Shown here: positions 9,001 through 19,258 of the stretch, one piece after another
How positions within the stretch are numbered: the stretch's first letter is position 1
Layout of the letters: the number at the start of each line of letters is the position of its first letter
Assembly: GCA_049516835.1 (NCBI GenBank)
Contig: JBEKSR010000076.1
Coordinates: forward strand, 1-29,588
Origin: Fen-178 sp049516835
GTDB lineage: Bacteria > Acidobacteriota > Terriglobia > Bryobacterales > Bryobacteraceae
DNA: 29,588 nt
Direction: 5' to 3'
Program-made: the position numbers and the translations under genes
Notes under the pieces: generated by a model
Database searches by the model: none
Seen by the model: only the letters and a program-made list of their open reading frames with translations
What the model was told of the DNA's origin: nothing

Positions 9001-10064
9001 GCGATGTGGTTTACGGCGGCGGGCACGCTTCCTGTGCGTTGTCGGCGGGCCGCAATGGTCTCAGCGTCTACGAGCGGACAAGGGGCCGGATGCCGTCGGT
9101 GCTGGCGGTCGAAATGCCGCTCGCCGGCTGGACGCACGTGGCCCTGGTCTATAGGGACGGCGTGCCATCGCTGTACGTGAACGGCAAACTCGCTCGCCAG
9201 GGTACGAAATCCAGCGCAACTATCCACCCGGGCGCAGGCGAGCCGGCCGGAACGGAGATTCTGTACTTCGAAGGGGAACAGACCAAGGCGGAAGTGTTCG
9301 CCGAAGTGCTGGGCGACGATCGCATCCGGAAATTGGCGGCTGCCGGCGTTCCCCAGCCGGAGGATCCGCCACCCGTCGAGTTGGCCGGCGGCGGAAAAGC
9401 CGAGCTGCTCTTCTGGCAGGAGGGCAGCTACTCGCTGCGCGACAGCGCGGACCAGACCTCGCCAGTGCAGGTTTCGGGTATAGGCAAGCCGGTGGAGATC
9501 GCGGGGCCGTGGCGGGTCGGTTTTCCGCCGAACCTGGGGGCCCCCGCGCAAGTCACGCTTCCGCAGTTGATCTCGCTCCATCAGCACCCCGAATCTGGCG
9601 TGAAGTATTTCTCGGGCACGGCAACCTATACCAAGAGGTTCACCGTCGCGGCCAGTGCCGTGGCGGGCGGCAAGCGGGTGTACCTCGACCTGGGACGGGT
9701 GGAGGTGCTTGCCGAGGTGAAGGTGAACGGCAAGGACCTCGGTACACTCTGGAAGCCGCCTTTCCGAGTGGACGTCACGGATGCCGTCCATGCAGGGAAC
9801 AACGACCTGGAAGTCCGGGTCACCAACCTCTGGCCCAACCGGCTCATTGGCGACGAACAACTGCCGCCGGAGAACGAATATGGCCCGAATGGCGGAATCC
9901 TGAAGATGCCGGACTGGTATACCCAAGGCAAGCCGAAGCCACCCGGCGGGCGGATCACTTTCACCACGTGGAAGCATTTTGACAAGGATTCCCCGCTACT
10001 GGCATCGGGTCTGTTGGGGCCGGTACGGCTGCGGATGGCTGTGCGACGTCCGCTGGAAAGCTGA
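6069..10064 (+). CDS. Large secreted GH106-like (alpha-L-rhamnosidase-type) glycoside hydrolase with LamG-like insert
   Basis: A 1331-residue secreted hydrolase. The N-terminus MKRRTFIWSCATGALTL has a twin Arg before a hydrophobic stretch, so Tat export is possible. The TIM-barrel part opens with WWHWMNGN (49-56), GITRDLEAMKRVGVAGFQIF and NCPGWSSTGGPW, typical of GH106-like proteins. A discoidin-like beta-sandwich (about 198-330) is interrupted by a Gly-rich loop. Conserved acids stand in DSYEVG (Glu455) and YTEPYD (Glu532); the paralogue at 13286 keeps both, so they are candidate catalytic or Ca-site residues. A LamG/concanavalin-like segment (about 945-1095, NFTVSLWVKP, WTHVALVYRDG, LYVNGKLARQ) follows. 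The C-terminus is a beta-galactosidase-type sandwich (KRVYLDLGRVEVLAEVKVNG, LWPNRLIGD). GAGG lies 7 nt before the ATG. Family members with known activity release alpha-L-rhamnose from pectic chains or glycosides; the specificity here is inferred. Confidence 0.82.
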   Translation: MKRRTFIWSCATGALTLIVDNPLSAQAANAGALEETFRRPPASAGPYTWWHWMNGNITADGITRDLEAMKRVGVAGFQIFQVDDGIVAGPVKYGTPEHLRILQHAASEADRLGLEFDMHNCPGWSSTGGPWITPELSMQQLVWSETFVAGGQTVSAVLPQPYTKRGYYRDAFVMAFPSLPGESRAMRDLLRAATSSSGPVDMKLLTDGDLAEGVEVRPAGAGQPAYLQLEFSEPFEARSIAVYTAAGGLGGGPGPGGRGMGGGPISLEASDDGAQFRKICDLNAAAGRGIEAPAVASFPAVRAKYFRLASNQARRFSELQLSGAARISDWPMKGGFASRGGPGGTMMEAPATTPQAPGEPAIDPASVLDISQYMGRDGRLNWEAPPGNWTILRMGHTSVGIENHPAPAGGGGLECDKYSREAMDFHFDQFFGKLLPAMAPLIAKHKAGSVIDSYEVGMQTWTPAYPREFQRCRGYDLRNYLPALTGRVVESADISDRFLWDIRRTNADLMADNYYGRFAELCRQHGMISYTEPYDGGPFEQMQAGSRVDIPMGEFWIRRPDQAAVRRIKLPASIAHLNAKAVVGAEAYTGGGALSRWLEFPYSMKAQGDWMYTKGLNRFIFHRYAQQPHPDAVPGMTMGPHGWHFDRTNTWFNQGAAWLQYVSRCQQTLQQGLFVADLLYFTGENAPLATPQPSDLSLALPPGHDYDTANAEPLLARMKVEDGRIVLPDGMSYKVMVLPRDTTMTLPVLRKIRDMVEQGMCLVGAKPQHSPTLGGYPATEAEARGIANQVWGNLNGATATERAFGKGRVFWPQPLRAILDKLNVKPDFEYTARSTDPAVNYIHKRVGEADVYFVANRQRRSEDLVCTFRVDGKRPELWNAATGEVTPVGIYQAVDGRIRMPLRLDPSGSVFVVFRAPAAHRLQAVVKDGTTVAGTEPFPTPASGLHRAVTNNFTVSLWVKPECDVLPATSFVFYAPEGDVVYGGGHASCALSAGRNGLSVYERTRGRMPSVLAVEMPLAGWTHVALVYRDGVPSLYVNGKLARQGTKSSATIHPGAGEPAGTEILYFEGEQTKAEVFAEVLGDDRIRKLAAAGVPQPEDPPPVELAGGGKAELLFWQEGSYSLRDSADQTSPVQVSGIGKPVEIAGPWRVGFPPNLGAPAQVTLPQLISLHQHPESGVKYFSGTATYTKRFTVAASAVAGGKRVYLDLGRVEVLAEVKVNGKDLGTLWKPPFRVDVTDAVHAGNNDLEVRVTNLWPNRLIGDEQLPPENEYGPNGGILKMPDWYTQGKPKPPGGRITFTTWKHFDKDSPLLASGLLGPVRLRMAVRRPLES

Positions 10065-10103
10065 GGTCTCTGTTTCAGATCGGATTTGGCAGGGAGCGCA
10101 GGG

Positions 10104-10418
10104 ATGGCCAGCGAGTCAACTGGAAGTCGCTATCTAGTGCAAACGATCGTCCACGCCACGCGGATCTTGCGGGTCTTCGCGTCCGACGCCGAAGAGCTGG
10201 GTCTCCGTGATGTCGTTCACAGGACTGGGTTCGACCGGAACATGTGTTTCCGGCTGCTTTACACCCTGCGACTGTGTGGCTTCCTGGACAAGGTCGGTGA
10301 GAATCGATATCGATTAGTCTATGCGAGCCGTAACCTCCGGCGAACCGCCCGATGGAAACGGGCTTGGGGCGTCATCGGCACTCGAGATGCAAGGACGCGA
10401 AAGGTTGAATCCGGATGA
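10104..10418 (+). CDS. IclR-type helix-turn-helix protein, truncated (DNA-binding domain only)
   Basis: A 104-residue protein whose first 70 residues (RYLVQTIVHATRILRVFASD, LGLRDVVHRTGFDRNMCFRL, LYTLRLCGFLDKVGENRYRL) form an IclR-type winged helix. In Acidobacteria this domain is normally followed by an effector-binding or periplasmic-binding-protein-like domain of 170-300 residues. Here only a basic tail of about 30 residues follows. The ATG at 10104 is preferred (AGGGA at 10091-10095, 8 nt upstream) to a TTG at 10086. The TGA overlaps the ATG of the GH3 gene (ATGA, 10415-10418), so it sits inside the hydrolase operon. It may be a decayed regulator, or a stand-alone DNA-binding protein controlling the locus. 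The reading of the tail is uncertain. Confidence 0.65.
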   Translation: MASESTGSRYLVQTIVHATRILRVFASDAEELGLRDVVHRTGFDRNMCFRLLYTLRLCGFLDKVGENRYRLVYASRNLRRTARWKRAWGVIGTRDARTRKVESG

Positions 10419-13225
10419 AGTCGACAAGATGGAGAGCCTGGCTGGCTGTTGCCCTGCTGGGCGCCGGCACGACGGCTTTGCTGTGTCAATCGGCGAACAC
10501 GAACCCGCCCGTCGTCACGGGAAATGCGAAGGTGGACCGTCTTCTCAGCGAAATGACTTTGGAGGAGAAGATCAATTTGCTGCACGGGGGAACGGAGGCT
10601 TCGCCCAGCGGCATCGGCCAGGCCGGCGCCTGGCCGGGACTGCCGCGGCTGAACATCCCCTCCCTTCGGCTGGTGGACGGGCCGCCCGGAATATCGGTGC
10701 AGATCTGGTCCACGGGGATGACTTGCACTATGGGCCTGGCAGCCACCTGGAGCCGTGAAGACGCCAGGAGGAACGGTGTCGTGATCGGCCGTGACGCCAA
10801 ATCGCTCGGGCAGGACGTGGTGCTGGAGCCGTTCATCAACATGGTGCGCGATTTCGAATTCGGACGCGCCTACAACACCTTTGGCGAGGATCCGTTCCTC
10901 ACCGGGCAGATTGCCGCCGCGCAGATCCAGGGAACGCAAAGCCAAGGAATCATGTCGCAGGCCAAGCATTTCATCGGCTACGACGGCGCCAACGATGTCT
11001 ACATCGATCCGCAAACGCTGCGGGAAATCTACATGGCGCCGTTCGTGGACGCCTCCCACGCTGGCGTTTCTTCAATGATGTGCTCCTATAACAAGATTAA
11101 CGGTCTGCAGGCTTGCGACAACAACGAAATCCAGAACATCGTCTTCCGCGGCGAAGAGGGCTTCCGCGGGTTCAGCACGTCCGATTGGGGCGCCACTCAT
11201 GGAACGCTGAACATCGCCAACGGTCTCGACATGGAAATGCCCGCCGGCACATTCACGGCGGCGGTGCCGGGACAGGGCGGCGGACGAGGCAGGGGCGGGG
11301 AGCAGGGCGGCGCTGCTCCAACAGGTCCGGTTCCCGCTGCCGGTGGTATGCCGGCGGCTGGACCGGGTGGAGCGGCGGCAGCCAATCCGGGCGGGATGGC
11401 GGGTGGCCGTGGCGGTGTCATGCCTGAGGAACAAGGGCCGGGCGGACGTGGCGGAGGCGGTGGGCGCGGGCGCGGCGGCGATCCGCCGGCTTACGGCATG
11501 CTCAAGGCCATTCAGGATGGCCTGATCCACGACGCGCAGATCAATCTGGCGCTCGGCCGGGTCCTCGCGCAGATGGACAGGTTCGGGCTGCTCGATCAGG
11601 CTCCCAAACACAACATCACCGAAATCGACTACGCTTACAATGCCCCCGTAGTGCAGAAGACCGCCGAAGACGCTGCTACCCTGCTAAAGAACCAGGACCA
11701 TGTGTTGCCGCTGGCAGCGGCCGACCTGGATTCGGCGGCGTTCATCGGGCCTACCGGTGGCCTCCTGGTATCCATCGGGATCTCCGGAGAGAAGGCCATG
11801 GGGCTTCCGGACCACCAGGTGGGGCCGGTTCCCTCGCTCGAAAAGATTACCGGCAAGAAACTGCACTATGCCGTCGCCAACGATTTCGACGGCCAACCGA
11901 TTCCGGCAACGGCCTTCTCGAATTTGCAGCGCACTAACGCCGCGGACAGCCAAACGCAAAGCGATTCGGAATTGAACTTCACCGTGTCGAACGGCAAGGC
12001 GCTGCCGGCGGGGACTTCGTATACCTGGAGAGGCACGCTGAACATTCCCACGGACGGCGCCTACATGCTGGCTCTCGAAACCCGCGGAAACACCGGGCAG
12101 GTCGATGTGGATGGCAATCGCGTGGTCGGTGGTGGCGGCGGACGCGGAGGGCCTGGCGGCGGGCGCGGAGGGCAGGGCGGTCCACCGCTCACTTCGCTCC
12201 CAGGTCTGAAGGGACAGCATCCGATTTCCGGCAACGTCGTGCCCACGGCGGACCACCTCAACAACCAGCGTGCGCGAATGGAACTCAAGGCGGGCCCGCA
12301 TCAGTTGACCGTAACCACCACCGGCGAACCGAACGGTTTCCCGGTCCAGGTGCGTCTGGCATGGGTGACCCCGGAGCAAGAGAAAGCCAACCGCGCAGCA
12401 GCCATCGCCGCTGCCAGGCAGGCCAAGAAGGCGGTGGTATTCGCATGGGCCCGCCAGTCGCCCGCAGCTTTCGTTTTGCCTGGCGATCAGAATGGCCTCA
12501 TTGCCGAGGTCGCGGCGGTGAACCCGAATACGGTAGTGGTCCTGAACACCACTTTGCCGGTAGCCATGCCTTGGCTCGACAAAGTCAAAGGCGTGCTGGA
12601 GATGTGGTATCCCGGCGATGAAGGCGGGCCGGCCACCGCCGGCGTTTTGCTCGGCAAAGCCAATCCGGCTGGCCGTCTGCCCGTCACCTGGCCGCGGGAA
12701 CTGAAGCAGATGGTCGCGCAGGACCCGCAAGGCCATCCCGAGCGCACCAACGGCGGCGTCGACGGCAAGACCACCTATTCCGAAGGCATTTTCATGGGGT
12801 ACCGTTGGTTCGACAGGCAAGACCTCGAGCCGGCCTTCCCGTTCGGCTACGGTCTTTCCTACACCACGTTCCAATACTCCGGACTGAGAATTATGCCGTC
12901 CAAGGATGGGGGCTTGGACGTGAGTTTCACCATAAAGAACACCGGCAAGGTGGCGGGCGACGAAGTGCCCCAGGTCTATCTGGGGGCGCCCAGGAACCCG
13001 CCAGCCGGTGCACAATTCGCGGTGCGGGCGCTGGCGCAATTCGACCGCGTGAGCATTCCGGCCGGTCAGTCCAAGAGCGTCGCGCTGCATGTGGAACCGC
13101 GGCGATTGCAGTACTGGTCGACTCCATCCGGAAGTTGGCAGATAGCCACCGGCAGCCGCACGGTGTACCTCGGCGCATCCTCGCGCGATATGCGTCTGCA
13201 GGCGGACACGGTGATCGGTCAATGA
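10415..13225 (+). CDS. Secreted GH3 family glycosidase (beta-glucosidase type) with PA14-like insert and Gly/Arg-rich loops
   Basis: A 936-residue GH3 enzyme that would remove beta-linked glucose, xylose or a similar sugar outside the cytoplasm. A signal peptide covers about residues 1-26. The catalytic barrel shows MTLEEKINLLHG, RLVDGPPGI, FGRAYNTFGEDPFLTG, AKHFIGYD and GFSTSDWGATHG, where Asp257 is the expected nucleophile. After MEMPAG a Gly/Arg-rich insert of about 77 residues (283-359) occurs before the barrel resumes at YGMLKAIQDG. The second domain holds a PA14-like sandwich (about 509-652) that itself contains a second Gly-rich run. Then come VVVLNTTLPVAMPWL, PGDEGGPATAGVLLGKANPA and YRWFDRQDLEPAFPFGYGLS, with a fibronectin-III-like end. 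The usual E-G-x-D-R acid/base motif before LPGDQ is replaced by RQSPAAFV. Its ATG overlaps the regulator stub. Family assignment is firm; activity is less sure. Confidence 0.9.
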   Translation: MKSTRWRAWLAVALLGAGTTALLCQSANTNPPVVTGNAKVDRLLSEMTLEEKINLLHGGTEASPSGIGQAGAWPGLPRLNIPSLRLVDGPPGISVQIWSTGMTCTMGLAATWSREDARRNGVVIGRDAKSLGQDVVLEPFINMVRDFEFGRAYNTFGEDPFLTGQIAAAQIQGTQSQGIMSQAKHFIGYDGANDVYIDPQTLREIYMAPFVDASHAGVSSMMCSYNKINGLQACDNNEIQNIVFRGEEGFRGFSTSDWGATHGTLNIANGLDMEMPAGTFTAAVPGQGGGRGRGGEQGGAAPTGPVPAAGGMPAAGPGGAAAANPGGMAGGRGGVMPEEQGPGGRGGGGGRGRGGDPPAYGMLKAIQDGLIHDAQINLALGRVLAQMDRFGLLDQAPKHNITEIDYAYNAPVVQKTAEDAATLLKNQDHVLPLAAADLDSAAFIGPTGGLLVSIGISGEKAMGLPDHQVGPVPSLEKITGKKLHYAVANDFDGQPIPATAFSNLQRTNAADSQTQSDSELNFTVSNGKALPAGTSYTWRGTLNIPTDGAYMLALETRGNTGQVDVDGNRVVGGGGGRGGPGGGRGGQGGPPLTSLPGLKGQHPISGNVVPTADHLNNQRARMELKAGPHQLTVTTTGEPNGFPVQVRLAWVTPEQEKANRAAAIAAARQAKKAVVFAWARQSPAAFVLPGDQNGLIAEVAAVNPNTVVVLNTTLPVAMPWLDKVKGVLEMWYPGDEGGPATAGVLLGKANPAGRLPVTWPRELKQMVAQDPQGHPERTNGGVDGKTTYSEGIFMGYRWFDRQDLEPAFPFGYGLSYTTFQYSGLRIMPSKDGGLDVSFTIKNTGKVAGDEVPQVYLGAPRNPPAGAQFAVRALAQFDRVSIPAGQSKSVALHVEPRRLQYWSTPSGSWQIATGSRTVYLGASSRDMRLQADTVIGQ
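11262..11491 (+). repeat. Low-complexity Gly/Arg/Ala/Pro-coding tract in the GH3 gene
   Basis: The DNA is a run of GGC/GGN-rich codons encoding GQGGGRGRGGEQGG, PAAGGMPAAGPGGAAAA and GRGGGGGRGRGGDPP segments. It stays in frame, lies between the loop that follows the nucleophile and the next barrel helix, and has no counterpart in ordinary GH3 enzymes. A second such tract is at about 12124-12183 in the PA14-like domain. Comparable short tracts occur at about 6805-6861 and 14095-14145 in the flanking hydrolases. Confidence 0.75.
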
Positions 13226-13285
13226 CATCACAACGGAGGCACAGGCCCTCGCCCCTGCCTCCCTTAAAAGGAGCAAACTAAAACC

Positions 13286-16678
<3,393 letters not shown>

Positions 16679-16685
16679 CGAAGTC

Positions 16686-17009
16686 GTGCCCTATACGCTG
16701 TCGGAAGAAAGCCAAATCCTGGCGGCGTGCGACCGGATCGGGGGCGGGAAATATTACCGGAGCACCGGGCGTTACGAGCAGCTTCGTGCGCGGGCAATGA
16801 TTCTGCTGCTTCGCCATACCGCGCTTCGCGTATCCGACGTCTGCACACTTCGCAAAGATGCTGTGTCCTGGGACCCGGGGAAGAATACCTGGCGAGTTTT
16901 TCTGTACACCCAAAAGACGGGCGATCCGGTGTTCCTTCCGATCCCCGAGAGTCTGACGTTACGAGCGCGATTGAGACTCGCTCTATTATCCCCGTCCCGG
17001 TGTAGATAG
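16686..17009 (+). pseudogene. Tyrosine recombinase (phage integrase family) fragment
   Basis: The 107-residue frame starts at GTG 16686 and reads LSEESQILAACDRI, YEQLRARAMILLLRHTALRV, SDVCTLRKDAVSW and VFLYTQKTGDPVFLPIP. This is the start of a tyrosine recombinase catalytic domain, with the first catalytic Arg (Arg48 in TALRVSD) and the beta-hairpin Lys (Lys77 in QKTG). The N-terminal core-binding domain and the later HxxR and Tyr motifs are missing, so it cannot catalyse recombination. It begins 8 nt after the stop of the last hydrolase, and its end runs into unrelated residues. It is read as the scar of a mobile element or of a rearrangement at the 3' edge of the hydrolase locus. Confidence 0.7.
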
Positions 17010-17072
17010 GCGCTGTTTCTCGCTTGAACTGGGAATCATGCTTAAGATAAAACGTTAAGATCTGAAGGCGCC

Positions 17073-17621
17073 ATGAGAAAGTTACGTGTGTTCGAGTCGA
17101 TCTCTGTCGACGGCTACTTCACCGGCGCCAACGGCGATATGAGTTGGGCGCACGCCGGTCGCGAGGACGCCGAGTTCGCCGGCTGGGTCGGCGGGAACGC
17201 GAGTTCGGGCGGCGAGCTGCTGTTCGGGCGCAAGACCTACCAGATGATGGAGGCATTCTGGCCGACGCCGATGGCAGCACAGCAGATGCCAGCAGTCGCG
17301 AAGGGCATGAACGCCGCGAGAAAGTACGTCGCGTCGAGGACGATCCAACCGACGTGGAACAACACGCACCTTTTGAAGGGAGACTTAGTGAAGGTGGTGG
17401 AGAGCCTCAAAGCGAGCGACGGCCCGGACATTACAGTGCTCGGCAGCGGCAGCGTGGCTGCACAACTCGGCGAGGCGGGCCTGGTCGACGAATACCAGTT
17501 CGTGATCATCCCAGTTGCGCTCGGGGGTGGATGCACGGTGTTCACGAAAGGTCGCAAGCTGCGGCTCCTCCACCAGCGTGCTTTCCGCTGCGGTAACGTC
17601 GTAGTCGCGTATGCAACGTAG
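17073..17621 (+). CDS. Dihydrofolate reductase family / RibD C-terminal-domain protein
   Basis: A 182-residue cytoplasmic protein of the DHFR-like fold. It opens with a beta strand and the family motif KLRVFESISVDGYFTGANGD, followed by ELLFGRKTYQMMEAFW (the helix after the cofactor site), KYVASRTI, ITVLGSGSVAAQLGEAGLVD (the NADPH-binding Gly-rich turn) and EYQFVIIPVALGGG. The length and motif order are those of the stand-alone RibD_C-like reductases common in bacteria. These are annotated as dihydrofolate reductase family proteins, but their substrates are mostly unknown. The ATG has only a weak GAAGG 4 nt upstream. It stands alone, between the integrase fragment and an empty region. Folate reduction itself should not be assumed. 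Confidence 0.85.
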   Translation: MRKLRVFESISVDGYFTGANGDMSWAHAGREDAEFAGWVGGNASSGGELLFGRKTYQMMEAFWPTPMAAQQMPAVAKGMNAARKYVASRTIQPTWNNTHLLKGDLVKVVESLKASDGPDITVLGSGSVAAQLGEAGLVDEYQFVIIPVALGGGCTVFTKGRKLRLLHQRAFRCGNVVVAYAT

Positions 17622-18018
17622 GGACACGCGCGGCGAGCACGGCGGGCGGAGCGAGCTGGTCTCAGGCCCCGCGGGCTTCGCCGTCCACATGCGGGATGGC
17701 GGGCGAAAGACGGGCTTACTGTAGATCGAGGAGCATTCCGTCGCGCCATCCAAGAGGGGCCGCCTGCTGCTCCCGGACCGCCCAGAACGCTTTGGTGCGG
17801 CACCACCGCCATGAACGCCCGCGCCTTCCGCGGCAAGATGCCTTCAAATCTTCTTCGCGGCCGGACCCGCAAAGTTCGGACGCCAGAAGAACACCTTGCC
17901 TGCGCGGACCGCAGGCGTTGAGAGCGCATATCAATAAGCGCTGCACCCGGCGGGCAGTCGCGAATCGCAGTCGCCCGCGCGGGCGCCCCGTGTGCTACCA
18001 TGCGCCCTCGGAGCAATC
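17622..18018. other. Gap of about 400 bp without a recognisable gene
   Basis: Both strands contain only short, Arg-rich open frames with no family motif I can name. The sequence is very GC-rich until the start region of the next gene. No hairpin with a T tract was noticed after the DHFR-like gene. It may hold the decayed end of a former gene. Confidence 0.4.
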
Positions 18019-19002
18019 TTGAACGATACTACCCTGCCTTCCGGAACGGACGGGCGCCTGCCCGCCTTCCACATCGAAGCCGACTCGATTCCCGAAGCCT
18101 ACTATCTGGCGCTGGCAGCGGTGCATTTCAATGGCTACACGCTGCGCACACAGTATGACCGCCGGAACGCGGACGGCACGTACCTGGACCCGCCGGGCAA
18201 GGACGCGCGCGTCTCCATCCGCATCCGGGACCCGTTCGCACAGCCGCGCTATCCCGTGCTCAGCTATTGCGAGCGCGGCAAGTACATCGCCGAGTTCCTT
18301 GGCGCCAAGGACCACCTGGTGGTCCCGTACCGCGAGCTGCTGCGGAAGGTACGCGCTGGCGAGGAGTTCGAAGCTACCGAGTGGCCCTACTGCTACCATC
18401 AGCGGCTGGCGGCCTATCCGCGCGCGGATGGCAGCACAATGGACCAGCTCGAGCTGATTCTGGACAAGCTGGCGCACGACCCGATTACGCGCCGTGCCGT
18501 GGCCACCACGCGCGTGCCCGAGATCGACCTTTTCATGGTGTCCGACATGCCCTGCCTCGGCGAGGTGCAGTTACGGGCCATCGAAGATCCGGGCGGGCGG
18601 CTGGTGCTGCACATGCACGCGATGTGGCGCAGCCGCGACTTGTTCAAGGCGTGGGGCGACAATATGATCGGCATCACAAACCTGCAGGCGCGGCTGGCGG
18701 CACGCCTGGCGGCCAAGACCGGCCGCGAGGTGCTGGTGGGGCCATACAGCGAGTCAAACGGCTCGCTTCACATTTACGGCCAGGACTACAGCACGAAGGG
18801 AATGGACAAGTTCTTCACGCGCCTTCCGGATTGCGAATCTTTCGTGCGCCGCGCGCGCACCAGTGAATTCGTCCGCGACGCCGAGGTGATCCCCCAACTC
18901 CAGGACCTGCTGAAGGAAAGCACGTGGCGCTTCCCGCCGGAAGCCGTGAGGCTGATTGAAGACATGATTGAGGACTACCGCGCGGGGCGGTTTGTGCCGT
19001 AA
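18019..19002 (+). CDS. Thymidylate synthase superfamily protein, archaeal (methanogen-type) branch
   Basis: A 327-residue relative of thymidylate synthase, which methylates dUMP (or hydroxymethylates pyrimidine nucleotides) using methylene-folate. Residues equivalent to the ThyA active site are present: DPITRR (Arg158/Arg159, phosphate), Cys179 in DMPCLG (nucleophile), WRSRDLF with Asp207, Asn215 eight residues on (the base-discriminating Asn of dUMP enzymes), and SLHIYGQDY with His251 and Tyr253 (sugar contacts). The run RSRDLFKAWGDN-hydrophobic resembles the archaeal RSHDxxGAWxAN form rather than the bacterial QRSxDxFLGxPFN form. The long N-terminal part lacks an obvious DRTGTGT loop. TTG 18019 is chosen because GGAG at 18010-18013 lies 5 nt upstream; GTG 17992 is possible. 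The gene stands alone. Membership of the superfamily is firm; the exact reaction is open. Confidence 0.75.
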   Translation: MNDTTLPSGTDGRLPAFHIEADSIPEAYYLALAAVHFNGYTLRTQYDRRNADGTYLDPPGKDARVSIRIRDPFAQPRYPVLSYCERGKYIAEFLGAKDHLVVPYRELLRKVRAGEEFEATEWPYCYHQRLAAYPRADGSTMDQLELILDKLAHDPITRRAVATTRVPEIDLFMVSDMPCLGEVQLRAIEDPGGRLVLHMHAMWRSRDLFKAWGDNMIGITNLQARLAARLAAKTGREVLVGPYSESNGSLHIYGQDYSTKGMDKFFTRLPDCESFVRRARTSEFVRDAEVIPQLQDLLKESTWRFPPEAVRLIEDMIEDYRAGRFVP

Positions 19003-19193
19003 GGCGGCCTCCTGGCCAACCCGTGCGTGTGCACTGTCCCTGCGAAACGGGCATTCTGAAAACTGGGGTTCGAGCGCGCCTCCAGTTCAAACTCGCCGGC
19101 CTCGCCAAGCGCTCGGATGCGCCTGACGAGCGCGGTTCCGGCCACTCGTTGGCGGCCAGATTGTGTTGCTGCGGTTCATCCACGCCGTAGTAT

Positions 19194-19233
19194 TTGTCTG
19201 GCCGGGCGGGCACCGCGCCGGCCAGGCAGACAG
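19194..19233. other. Imperfect inverted repeat in the gap between convergent genes
   Basis: The 256-bp gap between the TS-like gene (plus) and the permease gene (minus) contains TGTCTGGCC and GGCCAGGCAGACA as near-complementary arms around a GC-rich loop, with one unpaired base. It may serve as a bidirectional transcript end, but there is no T tract. Nothing else was recognised in the gap. Confidence 0.3.
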
Positions 19234-19258
19234 ATGGCGACTACTCGCGGGCAACACT

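Noticed and set aside
7413..9977. Minus-strand open frame of 854 codons opposite the first GH106-like gene
   Set aside because: High-GC shadow of the real gene; His/Arg-rich composition and no domain motif.
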